The notes beneath the pieces are model-generated. The model ran no database searches. It saw only the letters and a program-made list of their open reading frames with translations, and had not been told where the DNA came from. Source: Smallanthus sonchifolius (lineage: Eukaryota > Streptophyta > Magnoliopsida > Asterales > Asteraceae). Taken from it: a stretch of DNA of 64,000 nt. Every line of letters starts with the position of its first letter. Position 1 is the stretch's first letter. Positions 35,404 to 46,897 of this stretch are shown in pieces. The position numbers were made by a program, and so were the translations under genes. The stretch lies in NCBI GenBank assembly GCA_023525975.1, contig CM042042.1, forward strand, positions 7,137,501-7,201,500, read 5' to 3'.

Positions 35404-35630
35404 TTTTTTTAACGGCAACGCTAGATATTCTAATGATAATTGGGTTTTCCCGGGACAACACCTAGAACATCTAGGGCAGCCCACCACAGGAGGAACCCCC
35501 CAACTGGGTAAACCACCTGACCTGGTCAGAGACCCCTTTTTTGCTGTTGCCAGGATTCGAACCCAATACCTCCACTATGGGAAGTCTTGAGGCTACTATT
35601 GTACCAAATGGCCAACGGTCACTAATAATA
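35404..35630 (-). mobile_element. SINE with 13-bp TSD (Au-like)
   Basis: A perfect TSD ACTAATAATAGTT occurs at 35,391-35,403 and 35,631-35,643. The minus strand begins near the A-box-like CATTTGGTACAATAGTAGCC, then B-box GGGTTCGAATCC, and ends in an A run (T run at 35,402-35,410). Confidence 0.85.
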
Positions 35631-35850
35631 GTTAGTTTATTTTTTTTATCCTTTAATTATATTGGCTTTTCTTTTACTTTTAAAATTATTAAAAATAATA
35701 ACCATAGAGAATAGTTTTAAATCAGAAAAGTGTAAGTGGTTAGCATGTGAAATCAATAAAAACTACGTCGTTTAGCACCGGAACTGATAATAAATGTGAC
35801 AAACAAACTCACCGTCGACGAAGAAATATCGAGGTACCCACGCGACAAGT

Positions 35851-36955
35851 TCACCGGTGGCGACAAATATATCGAAGGCCCACCTCGGCCATAAACAAAC
35901 CGTAGTTCCTCTCCGACGTCGGTCCGGGCTTCAAATTCTCATTAAACATAGCAAACACAAAGATATTCAAATCAGTATCAGGCCTTGCCGGAGTTCCCTT
36001 CTTCTGACTAATTATCTTCAAATTCTCATTATACTTCTTAGCATTCTCCGGCGACGCCCCAACCTCGTCTTCGTCTCCCTTCGACGGCCAACCCGTCTCC
36101 GAGATCTGCACCGTCATCTTCTTGTACCCAAGCTAGCCGAGAGCCGCGTACACCGCATCAATCTGCGCGAACAACATGTTGTCGTGACTCAAGTTGTTCG
36201 CCGGATCAACCACACCGGAATTCGGCTCAAACAGAACGAAATCTATCGAAACATGCTTCGGATTCGCCTTGTATGCGAAAAACGGATACGCATTAATAAA
36301 AAACGGAGAACACGTTTTGGATAGGAAATTTAATATCGGAGCAATGCATCCGGTCAGATCTTGCCGGAAAGCTCCCGCCGACGGCGTATAGCAACAGAGT
36401 GAGCCGTTGTAACGGTAACTTGAGGGTCTAATTTCAAATTCACGAGAGCAATGTGTACGCTCTGCATTGCCGGAAGTAAGCAGCCGGAGAGAGGTATCGT
36501 TGAAAGTCAACACTTCGTTGCCGACGGCAATGGCGGTGATTTTAGTCGCCGGTAAGTAAGCTTGAATGTTGGATTTAACCCAGGCTTGAGCATTAGCTTG
36601 ATCGGTCATCTTGGATAGATACTCGTTACCGAGACCGACGATGAACTCAACTCCGGTGTCGGCAAAAGCTTTGAGAACTTTGGGATCGGCGTCGTATAGC
36701 TTGATTTTGGTGGCGCCGATGGATTTGACTAACGGAACCACGTGTTCCGGTGAGGGTAGGTTGTTGGCGATCTGGCCGTAGTTGATTCCGATGGAAACCA
36801 CCATGGCCGGAAACAGAAACCCTGCTTGGAAAAAGAAGGAAAATTTAAGTATTTAACAAACAATAACAAAAAGTTTGAAAACTTGAAATTTGGGGCAATA
36901 TTAGATTACCAGTAATGAAAAGAAGAAATTTTGCAGTGAAATGTGAATCTTCCAT
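35851..36955 (-). pseudogene. GH17 beta-1,3-glucanase pseudogene
   Basis: Exon 1 (36,955-36,910) starts a signal peptide (MEDSHFTAKFLLFIT). After an 88-bp GT-AG intron, exon 2 (from 36,821) completes it and enters the mature enzyme at IGINYGQIANNLPSP. GH17 landmarks follow: IKLYDADPKVLKAF, AVGNEVLTFND with the likely acid/base Glu, FFINAYPFFAYK, and VQISETGWPSKGDEDE with the nucleophile Glu. Such enzymes are secreted and hydrolyse callose-type glucans. This copy is broken. Between about 36,465 and 36,375 the frame is shifted and some residues are missing, a TAG stops it at about 36,135 after AVYAALG, and the C-terminus diverges after NYGLF. Paired indels restore the frame on both sides, so decay is fairly recent. 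Confidence 0.88.
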
Positions 36956-37405
36956 TGAAGATTTTTTTGGAGGAATGAGATGACAAAATTAAAATGTGAA
37001 CCTTTTATACGACTCGTATAGCATTAATACGGGCAGTATAGCTCAAAAGTTAAACCGATAATGTCCAACATATTATATGAGTCACATTAGGGTTGTATTG
37101 TGCCTCGTATAACCTCACGGGTCGTATAATTATGAGACTCAGATCTTGTAGGATCTGTCTTCTGTTGGATGGGCCTATTTTTGGAAAGCAACCCTACCAA
37201 GTAAATGAGGCTCGATTCCCATATTTACTTTCTATTCATTTTGATAATTTAATTCCCTAAATCTTTTTGTATTGGTTTATTGATTTTCATAGAAACGAAC
37301 TATTAGTTTGATTATTGAAAAAGATGGTTCGTGTAATTTGGTTGAATTAGATAAAAAAAATCGGGAAACAATATTAACTTATAGAGAAGAATTAGAGGTA
37401 AATAA
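36956..37405. other. Upstream of the glucanase pseudogene
   Basis: Palindromic TATACGACTCGTATA-type words lie at 37,005-37,020, with related GTCGTATAA and CTCGTATAA words to 37,130. They may be a transposon remnant. No element ends were fixed. Confidence 0.4.
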
Positions 37406-37772
37406 TCTATACTCTATAATAAATAAATGTTCAAATTTCCCGCATCTCTCCTATTAATTGCACAAGTTTTCTTTAATTATTTTTTTAATGATTTTTTGTT
37501 TTCCGTCTCTCTCTCTCCTATTAAATAACAATGATTTCGATAATTATTTTTATTTTAAAAATATAGGTTTGTTCATGAAACATTTTTAGAAATTGAACAT
37601 TTATTTCATTATTTTTATAAAACATTTTTAAAAAGTGACTATATGGCGTTTCTAAAATTTGTATTAAAAAACTATTTAATATGTCATAACTATGTAATAT
37701 GTAAATAGTTGTTATTAAGTATATAACATTGCATTTATTCAATCCGTGTAAAACACGGAGTTTCTAACCTAG
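37406..37772 (+). mobile_element. Short non-autonomous Helitron
   Basis: The 5' end TCTATACTCTATAATAAA follows an A. The 3' end has a stem CCGTGT-AAA-ACACGG, then ends CTAACCTAG before a T. These are the standard Helitron features: TC start, hairpin, CTAG end, insertion between A and T, no TSD. The 367-bp body has no gene. Confidence 0.85.
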
Positions 37773-38159
37773 TATGTTATACAAAAAAATTGTAACAAAA
37801 ATATTTTTTGTACATAATATATTATCTGTAAAAAAAATAGAAAATATAAAGGTTGGTTTTAAGAGTACTTCGGTTTGATTAATTCAGTTAATTATACACA
37901 TATAATCAGAATCAAACTATAAATAATAGTTATAAAAAGACTAAACCATTTGTTTCTCAATTAATTAGGGTTTTCTTTTTTTCCCAAGCCATGCATGAAA
38001 AGTGGAGAAATAAAGAGGGAGGTAAGGGATTGCTATAAAGAAATGAGGAATAAAGACAATTTAATACTTTAATTAAATACAATATGTAAAATAATATGGT
38101 TATGTAAATAGCAAAATCACTTTTTTTTAAAGTTAGTAACGGCAGCATTCGAAAATAAA

Positions 38160-38166
38160 GGTGGGT

Positions 38167-38198
<32 letters not shown>

Positions 38199-38201
38199 GG
38201 T
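38160..38201 (+). repeat. GGGTG/GGGGT microsatellite with G-quadruplex potential
   Basis: About 40 bases hold at least eight runs of three or more G separated by single T, within an AT-rich setting. This satisfies the usual G-quadruplex pattern on the plus strand. Confidence 0.75.
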
Positions 38202-39116
38202 TATTACAAGAGGAAGATGATGAAAATCCAATCTGTATTCACACTGATAATCGATCATCAAACAATCATCACATGCCTAACATTCATTTCCCTTCAGAAA
38301 TTATTTTTTCAAGGGTACATATGAGATTTCACATGAAATTAGGAAGTTATCTATCATGTTATCTTTGCCATTTGTTAATCATTCAACCTACTTTTCTGCC
38401 TAATATATATGTTTTGATCACAAGTATAACCATTGAATGTAAAGAACAAATTTGGAAATCTTTTTGGAACATGTAAAAAGCGCTTAAGGTGCAAAGTGCC
38501 AACATTTTAAAATGTTCAATATATATAAAGATAAAATACAAAGTGAACAAATTTTAGATAGTGATATGAGCCATTGCTCTTATATTTTAATTGTTATAAT
38601 TTAAGATCAGGAAATAATAGACTTACAAATGGGTGAAAGTGCAAAAAGGAATCAGCCTTCATTATTGAATTTTCTTTTTAATATAGTTTCAAACATATTT
38701 TTTAAATTCAAGTAATTTTTATATATTTTATTGTATTCTAAAAAATATATACCGTAAAATCGTAAATTTATCATTTTTAGTGTAGTATTGTTATATATCT
38801 TTTACAAAAAAATGACTTTTTAACGGTATAAAACTAATAATAACAATGTGTAAATAATACATTATTCTACGGTATTATTTGCATATCTTACATAATGTAA
38901 GCGTGTGGTGCGTAATTATAGTATGAAATTATATAGACACATATACCCCTAACTAAATACATGTTACACTCTAGTGGCTTCTTACACTGCTAAAACTTAC
39001 ACACACATATATAACACCTTAAAAGCCCATAATGGAAGTCTTCAAAATTAACATTTTAAAAGTAATTTTTAACATAATATTGGTACTAGAAAAAAATGTG
39101 CCTTTTAAAAGCGAAG

Positions 39117-39154
39117 ATGAGAGAGAGGGAGAGGGAGAGAGAGAGGGAGAGATG
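39117..39154 (+). repeat. GA-rich microsatellite
   Basis: Imperfect GAGAGG/GA repeats of about 38 bp. Confidence 0.8.
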
Positions 39155-40073
39155 GATGGCCATTGGCCAATCAATCACTTGGGGCTTCATACAATAGGGT
39201 AAGAAAGAATGAATAGTTTGCAAAAAAAGGGACAGACCTTGTATTATAGAACCGGTGTCACATGACACAAATAAGAAAAAAGTATATATATTATATATAG
39301 CTTAAAAATATACATAAACCAAAGTTAAAATAATATATATGTTTTTGTTTAACAAATAAAATATCATATTCTATCGATTTTAATTTATTTTATTAAAAAC
39401 AAGCTAAAATATAATCCCTTGTTTTTCTTTAAACTTTAAAATTTTATATTTATCTATTTTTTTATTTTTTTTATCAATTACTGTTATTAGTATTATTTTT
39501 GTTATTATTTTTTTTTCATAAACTTTTACTAAACAGTTACAGGTTTTTAATAAATATTTTTTTCATTTGAAAATTATTTATTTTTCATAATCAAATAGAA
39601 TAAATAAGGACGATTACAATAAAGTGACAGGTAAACGGGCAACAACCTGTGTCGCAACCCCTTTGGGATAGCAAAACCTATCATACTAAAACAAAGCTTT
39701 GAGTTTTAAGGACCGAAAAATTGCTATACACGACCCGCTGAACACTTTTCAGATATTCCATAGCCTCTGGGCCATGAAACCAAGATTATACACAAATATT
39801 ATTATATGCTAAATTATGGAAAATAAGATTATACATAATAATTTATATAAAATCCTCAGTGATCATATTTACTAAAAAGTATTTACTTTTGTATTAAAAT
39901 CTATGGTTTTAGAAATTTAACTAATTACTTTGATACTATTATGACATTATTATTTATGAGAGAATAAATTAAAATGTATGGGTTTTTATAGGTGAACCCA
40001 AACCTAAATAAGAATTTACAAATATTTCTAAACAAGAATCATAATTAATTGCAAAGATGATTATATGATAAAG

Positions 40074-40681
40074 GTTAGGACTGCAAATTAACTGAACAAA
40101 CACGAATAAGGTCTTGTTCATGTTTATTCATTAAGGAAATTTTTTGTTTACAAATTGTTAACGAACACCTAATCGAACGAGATTTCCTGTTTGAGTCCGT
40201 TCATTAAGAAAATGAATTTGTTCATGTTTTTTTGTGTTCGTCGGTTAATTTATGTAACGAACACAAATGAACGCAAACGGACACAACAAACATCCATAAA
40301 CACAAACGAACACAAATTCATTTGAGAATAAGATCAACATTTTCATCTCAAATTAACATTACACAAAATTTATCAAAAATCAATATGAAATACTGTACAA
40401 TTGACATAATTATCTCCACATATTTAATATAATTATCATAAACACAATTAACATATATTTTTAATTGAGAAAATATAAAATAGAAAACCCTTTAAAAACC
40501 GTACAAACATAAACGAATACCTTACCGAACGTTCACGAACAAAAATAAACGAACACAACCTATGTTCATGTTGTTCGTTCATTTAACTAAGCGAACGAAA
40601 CTTATCATTCATGTCTGTTAATTTATTAAACGAACTTTTCGTCGAACGGTACGATAAATATTTGATTCGTTTGCAACCCTA
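40074..40681. mobile_element. hAT-like MITE relic
   Basis: The ends are TTAGGACTGCAAATTAAC and the complement of TAGGGTTGCAAACGAA, imperfect TIRs. The flanks GATAAAGG and GATAATGT share six of eight bases and may be an eroded TSD. The body is full of GAACGAACAC and TTCGTTC words on both strands. Confidence 0.55.
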
Positions 40682-40779
40682 GATAATGTTATATTGTAAT
40701 TTTTGCTCTCAGTTTTTTTATATTACATGAACTATTCAGTTAACCCTTACACAAATGTTGATTGACTCTAATTAATGTT

Positions 40780-42076
40780 GAAAAATGGACATTTAACCAG
40801 TTAAACTTACAAAAATAGACAAACTTTTTCAGCCTACTTCGATATGGTCATTTAGGCATGAAGCCAACTGAAGTAGGCTAATTCAGCCGGCTTCAAATTC
40901 CGTGCCAAACCAGTTTTTTTTATGTTCAGCCAACCAGAAACTGACATGTGGAGGTGCTGATTCCCAAGACAGCTAAAGCCCACTTTTAAGCAGGCTAAGC
41001 GGGCGTGTTTTTTTAGCATGCTATATGACTTTCCTTAGCCCACTTGATTTTAGCATGTTATATAACTTTCCTTAGCCGGCTATATGTCTTTGTTTAGCCC
41101 ACTTGAATACATAAAAAATAGTATGATTTTGATATATGACTTTTCTTAACCCACTTGATTTTAGCTTGTTAACCCACTTGTTTAGCCCAATTTGTTTTTT
41201 CGGTTTTCGGTTTTTTCGGTTTTAAAACCAATTGGGTTTGAATTTTTTGGGGGTAAAAAAAATAGCCCAAAATAATGAACTTGGTTTTGAAATTTTGGGC
41301 CTAAAATTTTTAGTAACTAATGATTATTACACATTTGGGCCTAAATATTTTGAACTATAAAAATTATTAGTTTTGTTAAAAAATACTCAACGTAAAAATA
41401 AACAACATAATTTATACTACTATTAATAACCTACTATTAATGTAACTACATGTAACATAAATATGTATGCACTTTTAACATACAACCAAACAACATAATA
41501 TACGATATTTTATGAAACATGAATACACACAATATATGATTCAAGTATATGTATATGTTTGGTTCGGTTTGGTTTTTTCGGTTTTCAAAAGATACAAAAC
41601 CAAACCAAATCGTAATTTTCGGTTTTCAAAAAATACAAAACCAAAACCGTCGGTTTTAATTTGGGTCGGGTTTTTCGGTGCGGTTTTTTTGGTTAATTCG
41701 GTTTCGGTTCGGTTATTTCGGTTTTTTACTCACCCCTACTCATACTATTTTTTATGTATTCAAGTGGGCTAAACAAAGGCAAATAGCCGGCTAAGGATAG
41801 TCATATAGCAGGCTAAAATCAAGTGGACTAAGGAAAGTCATATAATAGGCTAAAAAAATGCCAACTTAGCTTGCTTGAAAGTGGGCTTTAGCCGTCTTGG
41901 GAATCAGCACCTCCACATGTTAGTTTCTGATTGGCTGAACATCTGGAAAAAAACCGGTTTGATACGGAATTTGAAGCCGGCTGAACTAGCCTACTTCATG
42001 TCTAAATGACCATATCGAAGTAGGCTGAAAAAATTTGTCTATTTTTATAAGTTTGACCGGTCAAATATCCATTTTG
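40780..42076. mobile_element. Long-TIR (about 340 bp) MULE/foldback element
   Basis: The left arm (40,780-41,125) and right arm (41,741-42,076) are reverse complements. They share GGACATTTAACC/GGATATTTGACC, CAGCCTACTTCGATATGG, GACATGTGGAGGTGCTGATT and TTCAAGTGGGC words. The 615-bp loop has CGGTTTT-rich sequence and a TAGGGGTGAG-type end (complement at 41,730) suggesting a nested hAT piece. No clear TSD and no coding. The element ends only about 120 bp before the promoter of the start-less gene copy. Confidence 0.75.
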
Positions 42077-42194
42077 GTAATTTTCTCCAAATGTGACCCC
42101 CAACGTCACAATTAATATTATATTTAAAATCATCTTGGACGCCGCGTTGAAAATCAAATCATGGAAACTGCAAGGATTCAACCGCTTTTTCCTC

Positions 42195-42203
42195 CTATAT
42201 AAT
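42195..42203 (+). promoter_or_regulatory. TATA box of the start-less gene copy
   Basis: CTATATAAT lies about 100 bp before the ATA that replaces the start codon. The following leader (CACAAACCCTCTTCCAATTC) is conserved with the intact paralogue. Confidence 0.55.
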
Positions 42204-42299
42204 CAACCTTTCCACCGATTCAATTTTCACAAACCCTCTTCCAATTCTCTTCAACCAAACATAAACAATTGAAAATATTCTGTTCGTAAATCATCAAAC

Positions 42300-42521
42300 A
42301 TAAATTCGATCTTCAGTTCCTTCGATGCTTTATCTGCCGAATTCTTAGGCCGATCTGTGAATTACTTCAACACCAAATCGCCTGCTGCTCCTGATGCCGG
42401 TACTACGGTTCGTGTTGATCAAAAGAAATCGAAGCACGAGACCACCGTTCCCCGGAATTCTGCACAGTGGGCGCCGGAGTTTGATGGGCTTCACTGCTTT
42501 GAATCTATGGTGTTTCGTTAA
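42300..42521 (+). pseudogene. Small plant protein, paralogue with ATG changed to ATA
   Basis: From the position of the paralogue's ATG this copy reads ATA, then 72 open codons: NSIFSSFDALSAEFLGRSVN, YFNTKSPAAP, VDQKKSKHET, WAPEFDGLHCFESMVF and a TAA. It is about as long as and collinear with the copy at 44,290. TATA box, leader and 3' flank are also shared, so a duplication of at least 0.5 kb made both. The only obvious lesion is the start codon; an in-frame TGA lies upstream and the only other Met is near the end. Either it is a very young pseudogene or a near-cognate start is used. Confidence 0.75.
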
Positions 42522-42539
42522 GACTTTATCATCCATCAT

Positions 42540-44189
42540 ATTCGGATCTTTTTGCTTCAGGATCTAAACAAGTTTTGTTTTTTGCTTAATTTTCTGTTGA
42601 TTGATTGAAAGATATACTTGTAAAGAATTGAATTTATTCTTAATTTATTTGTTCGATTATATATATAACATGATGGTCTTAGTGGATTTGGATATATGCG
42701 AAGTTGTTCTTTCTTGGGTCTGGTTTTGAGATTAAACTTCAACAAAATAATTATTAATTACACCATTGAAGATGTTTCGACTCAATCTTTTTACGGCTTA
42801 AAGCGAATTATAAAATGGGGCTCTTTTTATAAATAATAAAAAAAAATCCTAGCAAATTGTAATATGACAATTTTTTTTATATACAAATTTTGAAAGACAC
42901 ACATACAATATAATGATATTTTGTTCCATTTGTTAAAACCTGAAAATTAAACGAAATTCAATTCTAAAATTTGAAGGCCATAAGTTACAACTTATTTGTA
43001 TAGTCGAGCCACCTTTGTATAGAACCGATACGAGTAAAGTATTTGCAATTTTGGAGTTCCTTTTTCTTGATAATAGTCTGCATAGAACCGATACGAGTAA
43101 AGTATTTGCAATTTTAGAGTTTCTTTTCTTTATAATAGTGAGAACCAGGAAGACTCGCGGACCTCACCAATACCCTAGTAATTAAATGTAACTTGCGTTA
43201 CGAAGTCGCCTTCAAAAGGTTAAGGCGCAAAAACAATGGGAACTGAATTTTAACATGAGACTGAGAGAATTATAAGGTTACCCACCCCCTTGAAGGTTAA
43301 GAATACAAGACTTGGGTTATGGTAACATAATGGAGTAAATAGGTAAATTTTATTGAAACTGAAATCTTCAACTGTTGGTGGATTAATTACCTGCACGAAT
43401 CAACCAAACTTGATTAATTCAAGTCAACACGTTTTGTTTTGGTTGGATGTGGTACAGATGGATAGTGTACGCCCTGAAATACGGATAACCTAACTTTCAC
43501 TATTTAGATTTTTTTTAAAGACGACTTTATTAAACTCGTACTTCTTTCAGGAGCAGCTTAGGTGTTTCTGTGAGTCATGCATGTATTTCTAAAAGTATTA
43601 AGGTTACTATGATTTACACAAATCATTAACCATATTATGCTTAACTTCATAACAATGTCACTTATAGATATAGGAAGGACTAGAAAGTAATTTCCCTTTA
43701 CAATTTAGTTGTTATATATAATCTATAGTCTATAAAAATAAAAGTTTTTGTGTGCCATGTGATACAATTCTGTAGCCCTAAAAATGATTTTTCCCGCCCA
43801 AAAAATGGATCCGATAACTTGTTTGCGGGTCCTTTAACCCAATTTGATCCACACTAAGACCCGGGTACTTAAAAGGCTTCTGTTCTCAGACTAAAAAAAA
43901 TATAGTTATCTTTAAAAGTCAAAACATCTTAAAATTAATTTTTATACCCAACTACGTCGTATTGATTAACAAGTAACTTGGTGAAGGCGCCGCGTTTGAC
44001 GGCACTTGTCCCACGGCGTCAGTTAGCAGCGACTGGAACTGGATATTCAACACTTGACTTGGTTAACGGCGTCTCAAAGACTAAAAACTGTTCACCTATG
44101 ACGACTATTTATGGAATCAAATCAATATTATTTTTATAAAATCTTCAACGGGTTGAAATTCTTTCTTGGAAACCCCCTCTTTTCCCTCG
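42540..44189. other. Spacer between duplicated genes
   Basis: Contains a repeated roughly 60-bp segment (ATAGAACCGATACGAGTAAA and GTATTTGCAATTTT at 43,019 and 43,081). No gene. Confidence 0.5.
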
Positions 44190-44197
44190 TATATAAA
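44190..44197 (+). promoter_or_regulatory. TATA box of the intact small gene
   Basis: TATATAAA lies 100 bp upstream of the ATG at 44,290, followed by a C- and A-rich leader typical of plant genes. Confidence 0.6.
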
Positions 44198-44289
44198 CAA
44201 CCTTTCCTCCGATTCAATCGTCACAAACCCTCTTCCAATTCTCTTCAAACATAAACAATTGAAAATATTCTGTTCGTAAATTATCAAAC

Positions 44290-44535
44290 ATGAATTCAAT
44301 CTTCAGTTCATTCGATGCTTTATCTGCTGAATTCTTGGGCAAATCTGTCAATTACTTCACCTCCAAGTCTCCTGCTCCTGCTGCTGCTGCTGATTATTCT
44401 CTAGTTGATCAGAAGAAGGTGAAGCATGAGACCGACGGTAACGCCGCCCGCCGCCGGAGCAAGGCGGAGTGTTCTGCACGGTGGGCGCCGGAGTTTGATC
44501 GGCTTCACTGTTTTGAATCTATGGTGTTTCATTAA
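44290..44535 (+). CDS. Small plant protein of unknown function (81 aa)
   Basis: Intact 81-residue frame. The N-terminus FSSFDALSAEFLGKSVNYF could form a helix. The middle is Ala/Pro-rich and then basic (AARRRSKAE), and the C-terminus WAPEFDRLHCFESMVFH is acidic and aromatic. The shape, a conserved N-terminal helix plus a WAPEFDxLxCFE-type end, resembles short plant proteins of unknown function reported as stress-responsive. That link is from memory and uncertain. There is no signal peptide or membrane helix. TATA box and leader are present and no intron is needed. It is the only apparently complete non-transposon gene in the window, and its tandem copy at 42,300 has lost the start codon. Confidence 0.72.
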   Translation: MNSIFSSFDALSAEFLGKSVNYFTSKSPAPAAAADYSLVDQKKVKHETDGNAARRRSKAECSARWAPEFDRLHCFESMVFH

Positions 44536-44539
44536 GACT

Positions 44540-45387
44540 TTTATCATAATATTCGGATCTTTTTGCTTCAGGATCTAAACAAGTTTTGTTTTCTTAATTT
44601 TCTGTTGATTGATGGGAAGATATACTTGTAAAGAATCTGATTTATAACTTGTTTATAAAAATTTATTTGTTTGTTTATATAACATCTGGTCTTGGTCGAT
44701 TTCTGTGAAGGGATTTTAGTTTTTCTGTATTGTTTAAGTTACTTGTTCTTTAAATTAACGAACTAACACAATTAAACATGAATAAATTCATTTTTTATGA
44801 ACGAAAATCGACAAGAATTTCGTCTAATTATGTGTTTGTATTTGTTCATTTGTCCGACAAATGCTAAACGAAGGAACCTAAACAAGGTCTCGTTAGATTC
44901 ACTTCGTTTACAGCTCCATGTGTTGTACAACTATGGATTAGATTATTGTATTAGAAAGAATTAGGGGGGCAATCCTGACCCAAAAAATTAAATACGGGTT
45001 AATTTGGGCTAGTAATATAAAGTTTTGGGTTGATTTGGGTTCATTAAGTTTTTCTTGAGGGTTAAATTGGGCCTGATTCAAACAAATAAAGTTAAAGGAC
45101 GGGTCAAACTGGGTAGATACAAAATGACGCGCGGGTCAAGGTGGGTTTTCTGCTCCGAGCCTCTGACGCGTCATCTTCAAAACAATAAAGTTAAAGGCGT
45201 ATAGGAGCTTAGTTTCAAATTGGTGACTACATGAGCTTAGTTTCTGCTTCATCGCATCATCTTCTTCGTGCTCCCCATTCGTCTTCCAAGCTGCATCATC
45301 CCAGGTCAAATTGGGTGTTTCTGCTCTGCGTTCGTGTTCTTCACTTCATATTAGGGTTTTGAGGCTTCTGTGTTTGTGAATAAAGAT
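44540..45387. other. 3' flank and transposon-like relics
   Basis: About 44,750-44,900 has GAACGAA-rich words like the 40.1-40.7 kb relic. About 44,960-45,150 has GGGTTGATTTGGG/GACCC words. No element ends were fixed. Confidence 0.4.
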
Positions 45388-45522
45388 ATGTTGCAGAACA
45401 CAACTTTTGGATGCAAACTTGTTGCGACGGCTGAAGATGACAGACTCGTCGCTAAATATGCTGTTTTGGTGAAGAAACGAATGGAGATTGAGAACCGACT
45501 TGTTCAGAAATTGGGACGTTGA
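45388..45522 (+). CDS. Small ORF, 44 aa, unrecognised
   Basis: An ATG opens 44 codons (MLQNTTFGCKLVATAEDDRL, then VKKRMEIENRLVQKLGR) preceded by a leader-like C/T-rich stretch. The composition is protein-like and could form a helix, but no family was recognised. It may be a fragment of a larger gene. Confidence 0.25.
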   Translation: MLQNTTFGCKLVATAEDDRLVAKYAVLVKKRMEIENRLVQKLGR

Positions 45523-46213
45523 TTTTCTTTTGTTAAATTAAATTCATGTTTTGGGTTTTTTATTTTTGGTGAAAAATATATAAAATTTTGAAATTATTCT
45601 TTTTTTTTGTTTTCATTTATATTTTTATTTATTTTTGGTGTTTGATATATAAAGCTACTGAAATATGATCCAATTTTGACTTTTAGTCAATCCCAGGAGC
45701 AAGAACAATAACTCAACAATCATAAATGATAAAACAATATAACATAGATCTTAATTAAACACATCATTAGCTTTTCCAACTCTTATCTAAAACATCTAAT
45801 CATATAATTAGAAACAATAAAAATTGTTAAAAAGATTTCTTGAAAATTAAAAAAAAAACAGAAATTTATATATTTAAACTAATTTTTTTCGATGTTAATG
45901 GAAAAGATTCATGCCTCGCTTCATTATTTAAAACAACCCGTTTTGATCCGAACCCATTATGATCCTAACCCGCTCTAACCCGAACCAAAATATCATTTTT
46001 TTAAAACAACTCATTCTGACCCGAACCCGTTCTTATCCGTGACCCAAACCTATCCGACCCGCCCAGTTTTCCAGGCTTGAAAAGAATATATTAGTTAGTA
46101 TTTATGAACGTAACTAAAATGTATGATTTAATTAGCTTTTTTATAATTAATTTTATTATATATAATTAATCAATAAATCATAATATCAAACCTATATATA
46201 GATCTTGTCTATA
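45523..46213. other. AT-rich, nothing recognised
   Basis: GACCCGAACCC-type words at 45,950-46,060 suggest a hAT relic. No gene. Confidence 0.4.
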
Positions 46214-46415
46214 TCTATACTACTATATAATACATATTAGAAGGATATGAATGTAATTTACTCTAAAATTTAAGAAACCTTTTAACTTTTTTTTACATAG
46301 TGTACACATTGACAATGCCTATAATGTGTAAAATTATCTTCTAACACTTATTTAAAGTTAAAGCCTACTAATTATCATTTAACCATACATTTAAAGTTTA
46401 AATAAAAGATACTTA

Positions 46416-46442
46416 GTGTCCGTCGTCGTCGTCGTCGTCGTC
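46416..46442 (+). repeat. CGT trinucleotide microsatellite
   Basis: About eight perfect CGT repeats in the leader of the TMEM230-like fragment. Confidence 0.85.
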
Positions 46443-46619
46443 GGTGACATTCCTTTTGCTGAAGACTCTTCGTGTCCCCCCAGACCATTATCCATCTTGT
46501 ATCGTTTCTTCCTCTGCTTTGCCCCCATTAAAGTACACGGTTCTTCCTCTGCTTTGCCCCCAAAACCAAGCCCTCAAATCTCAAACCCTAATCGATTTCA
46601 CCATTAATCAACAATCTCC

Positions 46620-46897
46620 ATGGCCTACGTAGACCACGCCTTTTCCATATCCGATGAAGCCATGCTGGACTCCGATTCCGTTTACACCGCACACAATCGA
46701 CCTCCAGTCTCTCTTATCGTCTTCGGTGTCATCGGCATCGTCTCCGGCATCTTCATGGACGTTAATCGCGTCGGCGGTGACACTGGACACGGTAACTACC
46801 ACTGTTCGTACTAATTTTTTATTTTTATCCTTTTGTGATTCGATTAGTGTTGTTTTTTGCGATTTTGGGGGTGGTGTTGTTCATACCTGGATTCTAA
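46620..46897 (+). pseudogene. TMEM230-like membrane protein, truncated
   Basis: Exon 1 (46,620-46,791) starts MAYVDHAFSISDEAMLDSDS and continues NRPPVSLIVFGVIGIVSGIF, then VNRVGGDTGH. A 56-bp GT-AG intron is followed by exon 2 (46,848-46,897) with LFFAILGVVLFIPGF and a TAA. Plant TMEM230-type proteins are small two-helix proteins of endomembranes, about 110 residues, and the start MAYVDHAFSISD is diagnostic. This copy lacks about seven residues before the first helix, and a stop replaces the Tyr-Tyr after IPGF, removing the tail. The 5' leader and exon 1 are well preserved. It lies 400 bp inside the putative Helitron. Confidence 0.8.

Larger units (their letters stand above)
37773..40073. other. 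AT-rich intergenic with two microsatellites
   Basis: No gene was recognised. Contains the G-rich and GA repeats listed separately. Confidence 0.45.

Noticed and set aside
46608..46802. 64-residue minus-strand frame over the TMEM230-like exon
   Set aside because: It is the shadow of the plus-strand exon, which has the diagnostic MAYVDHAFSISD start.
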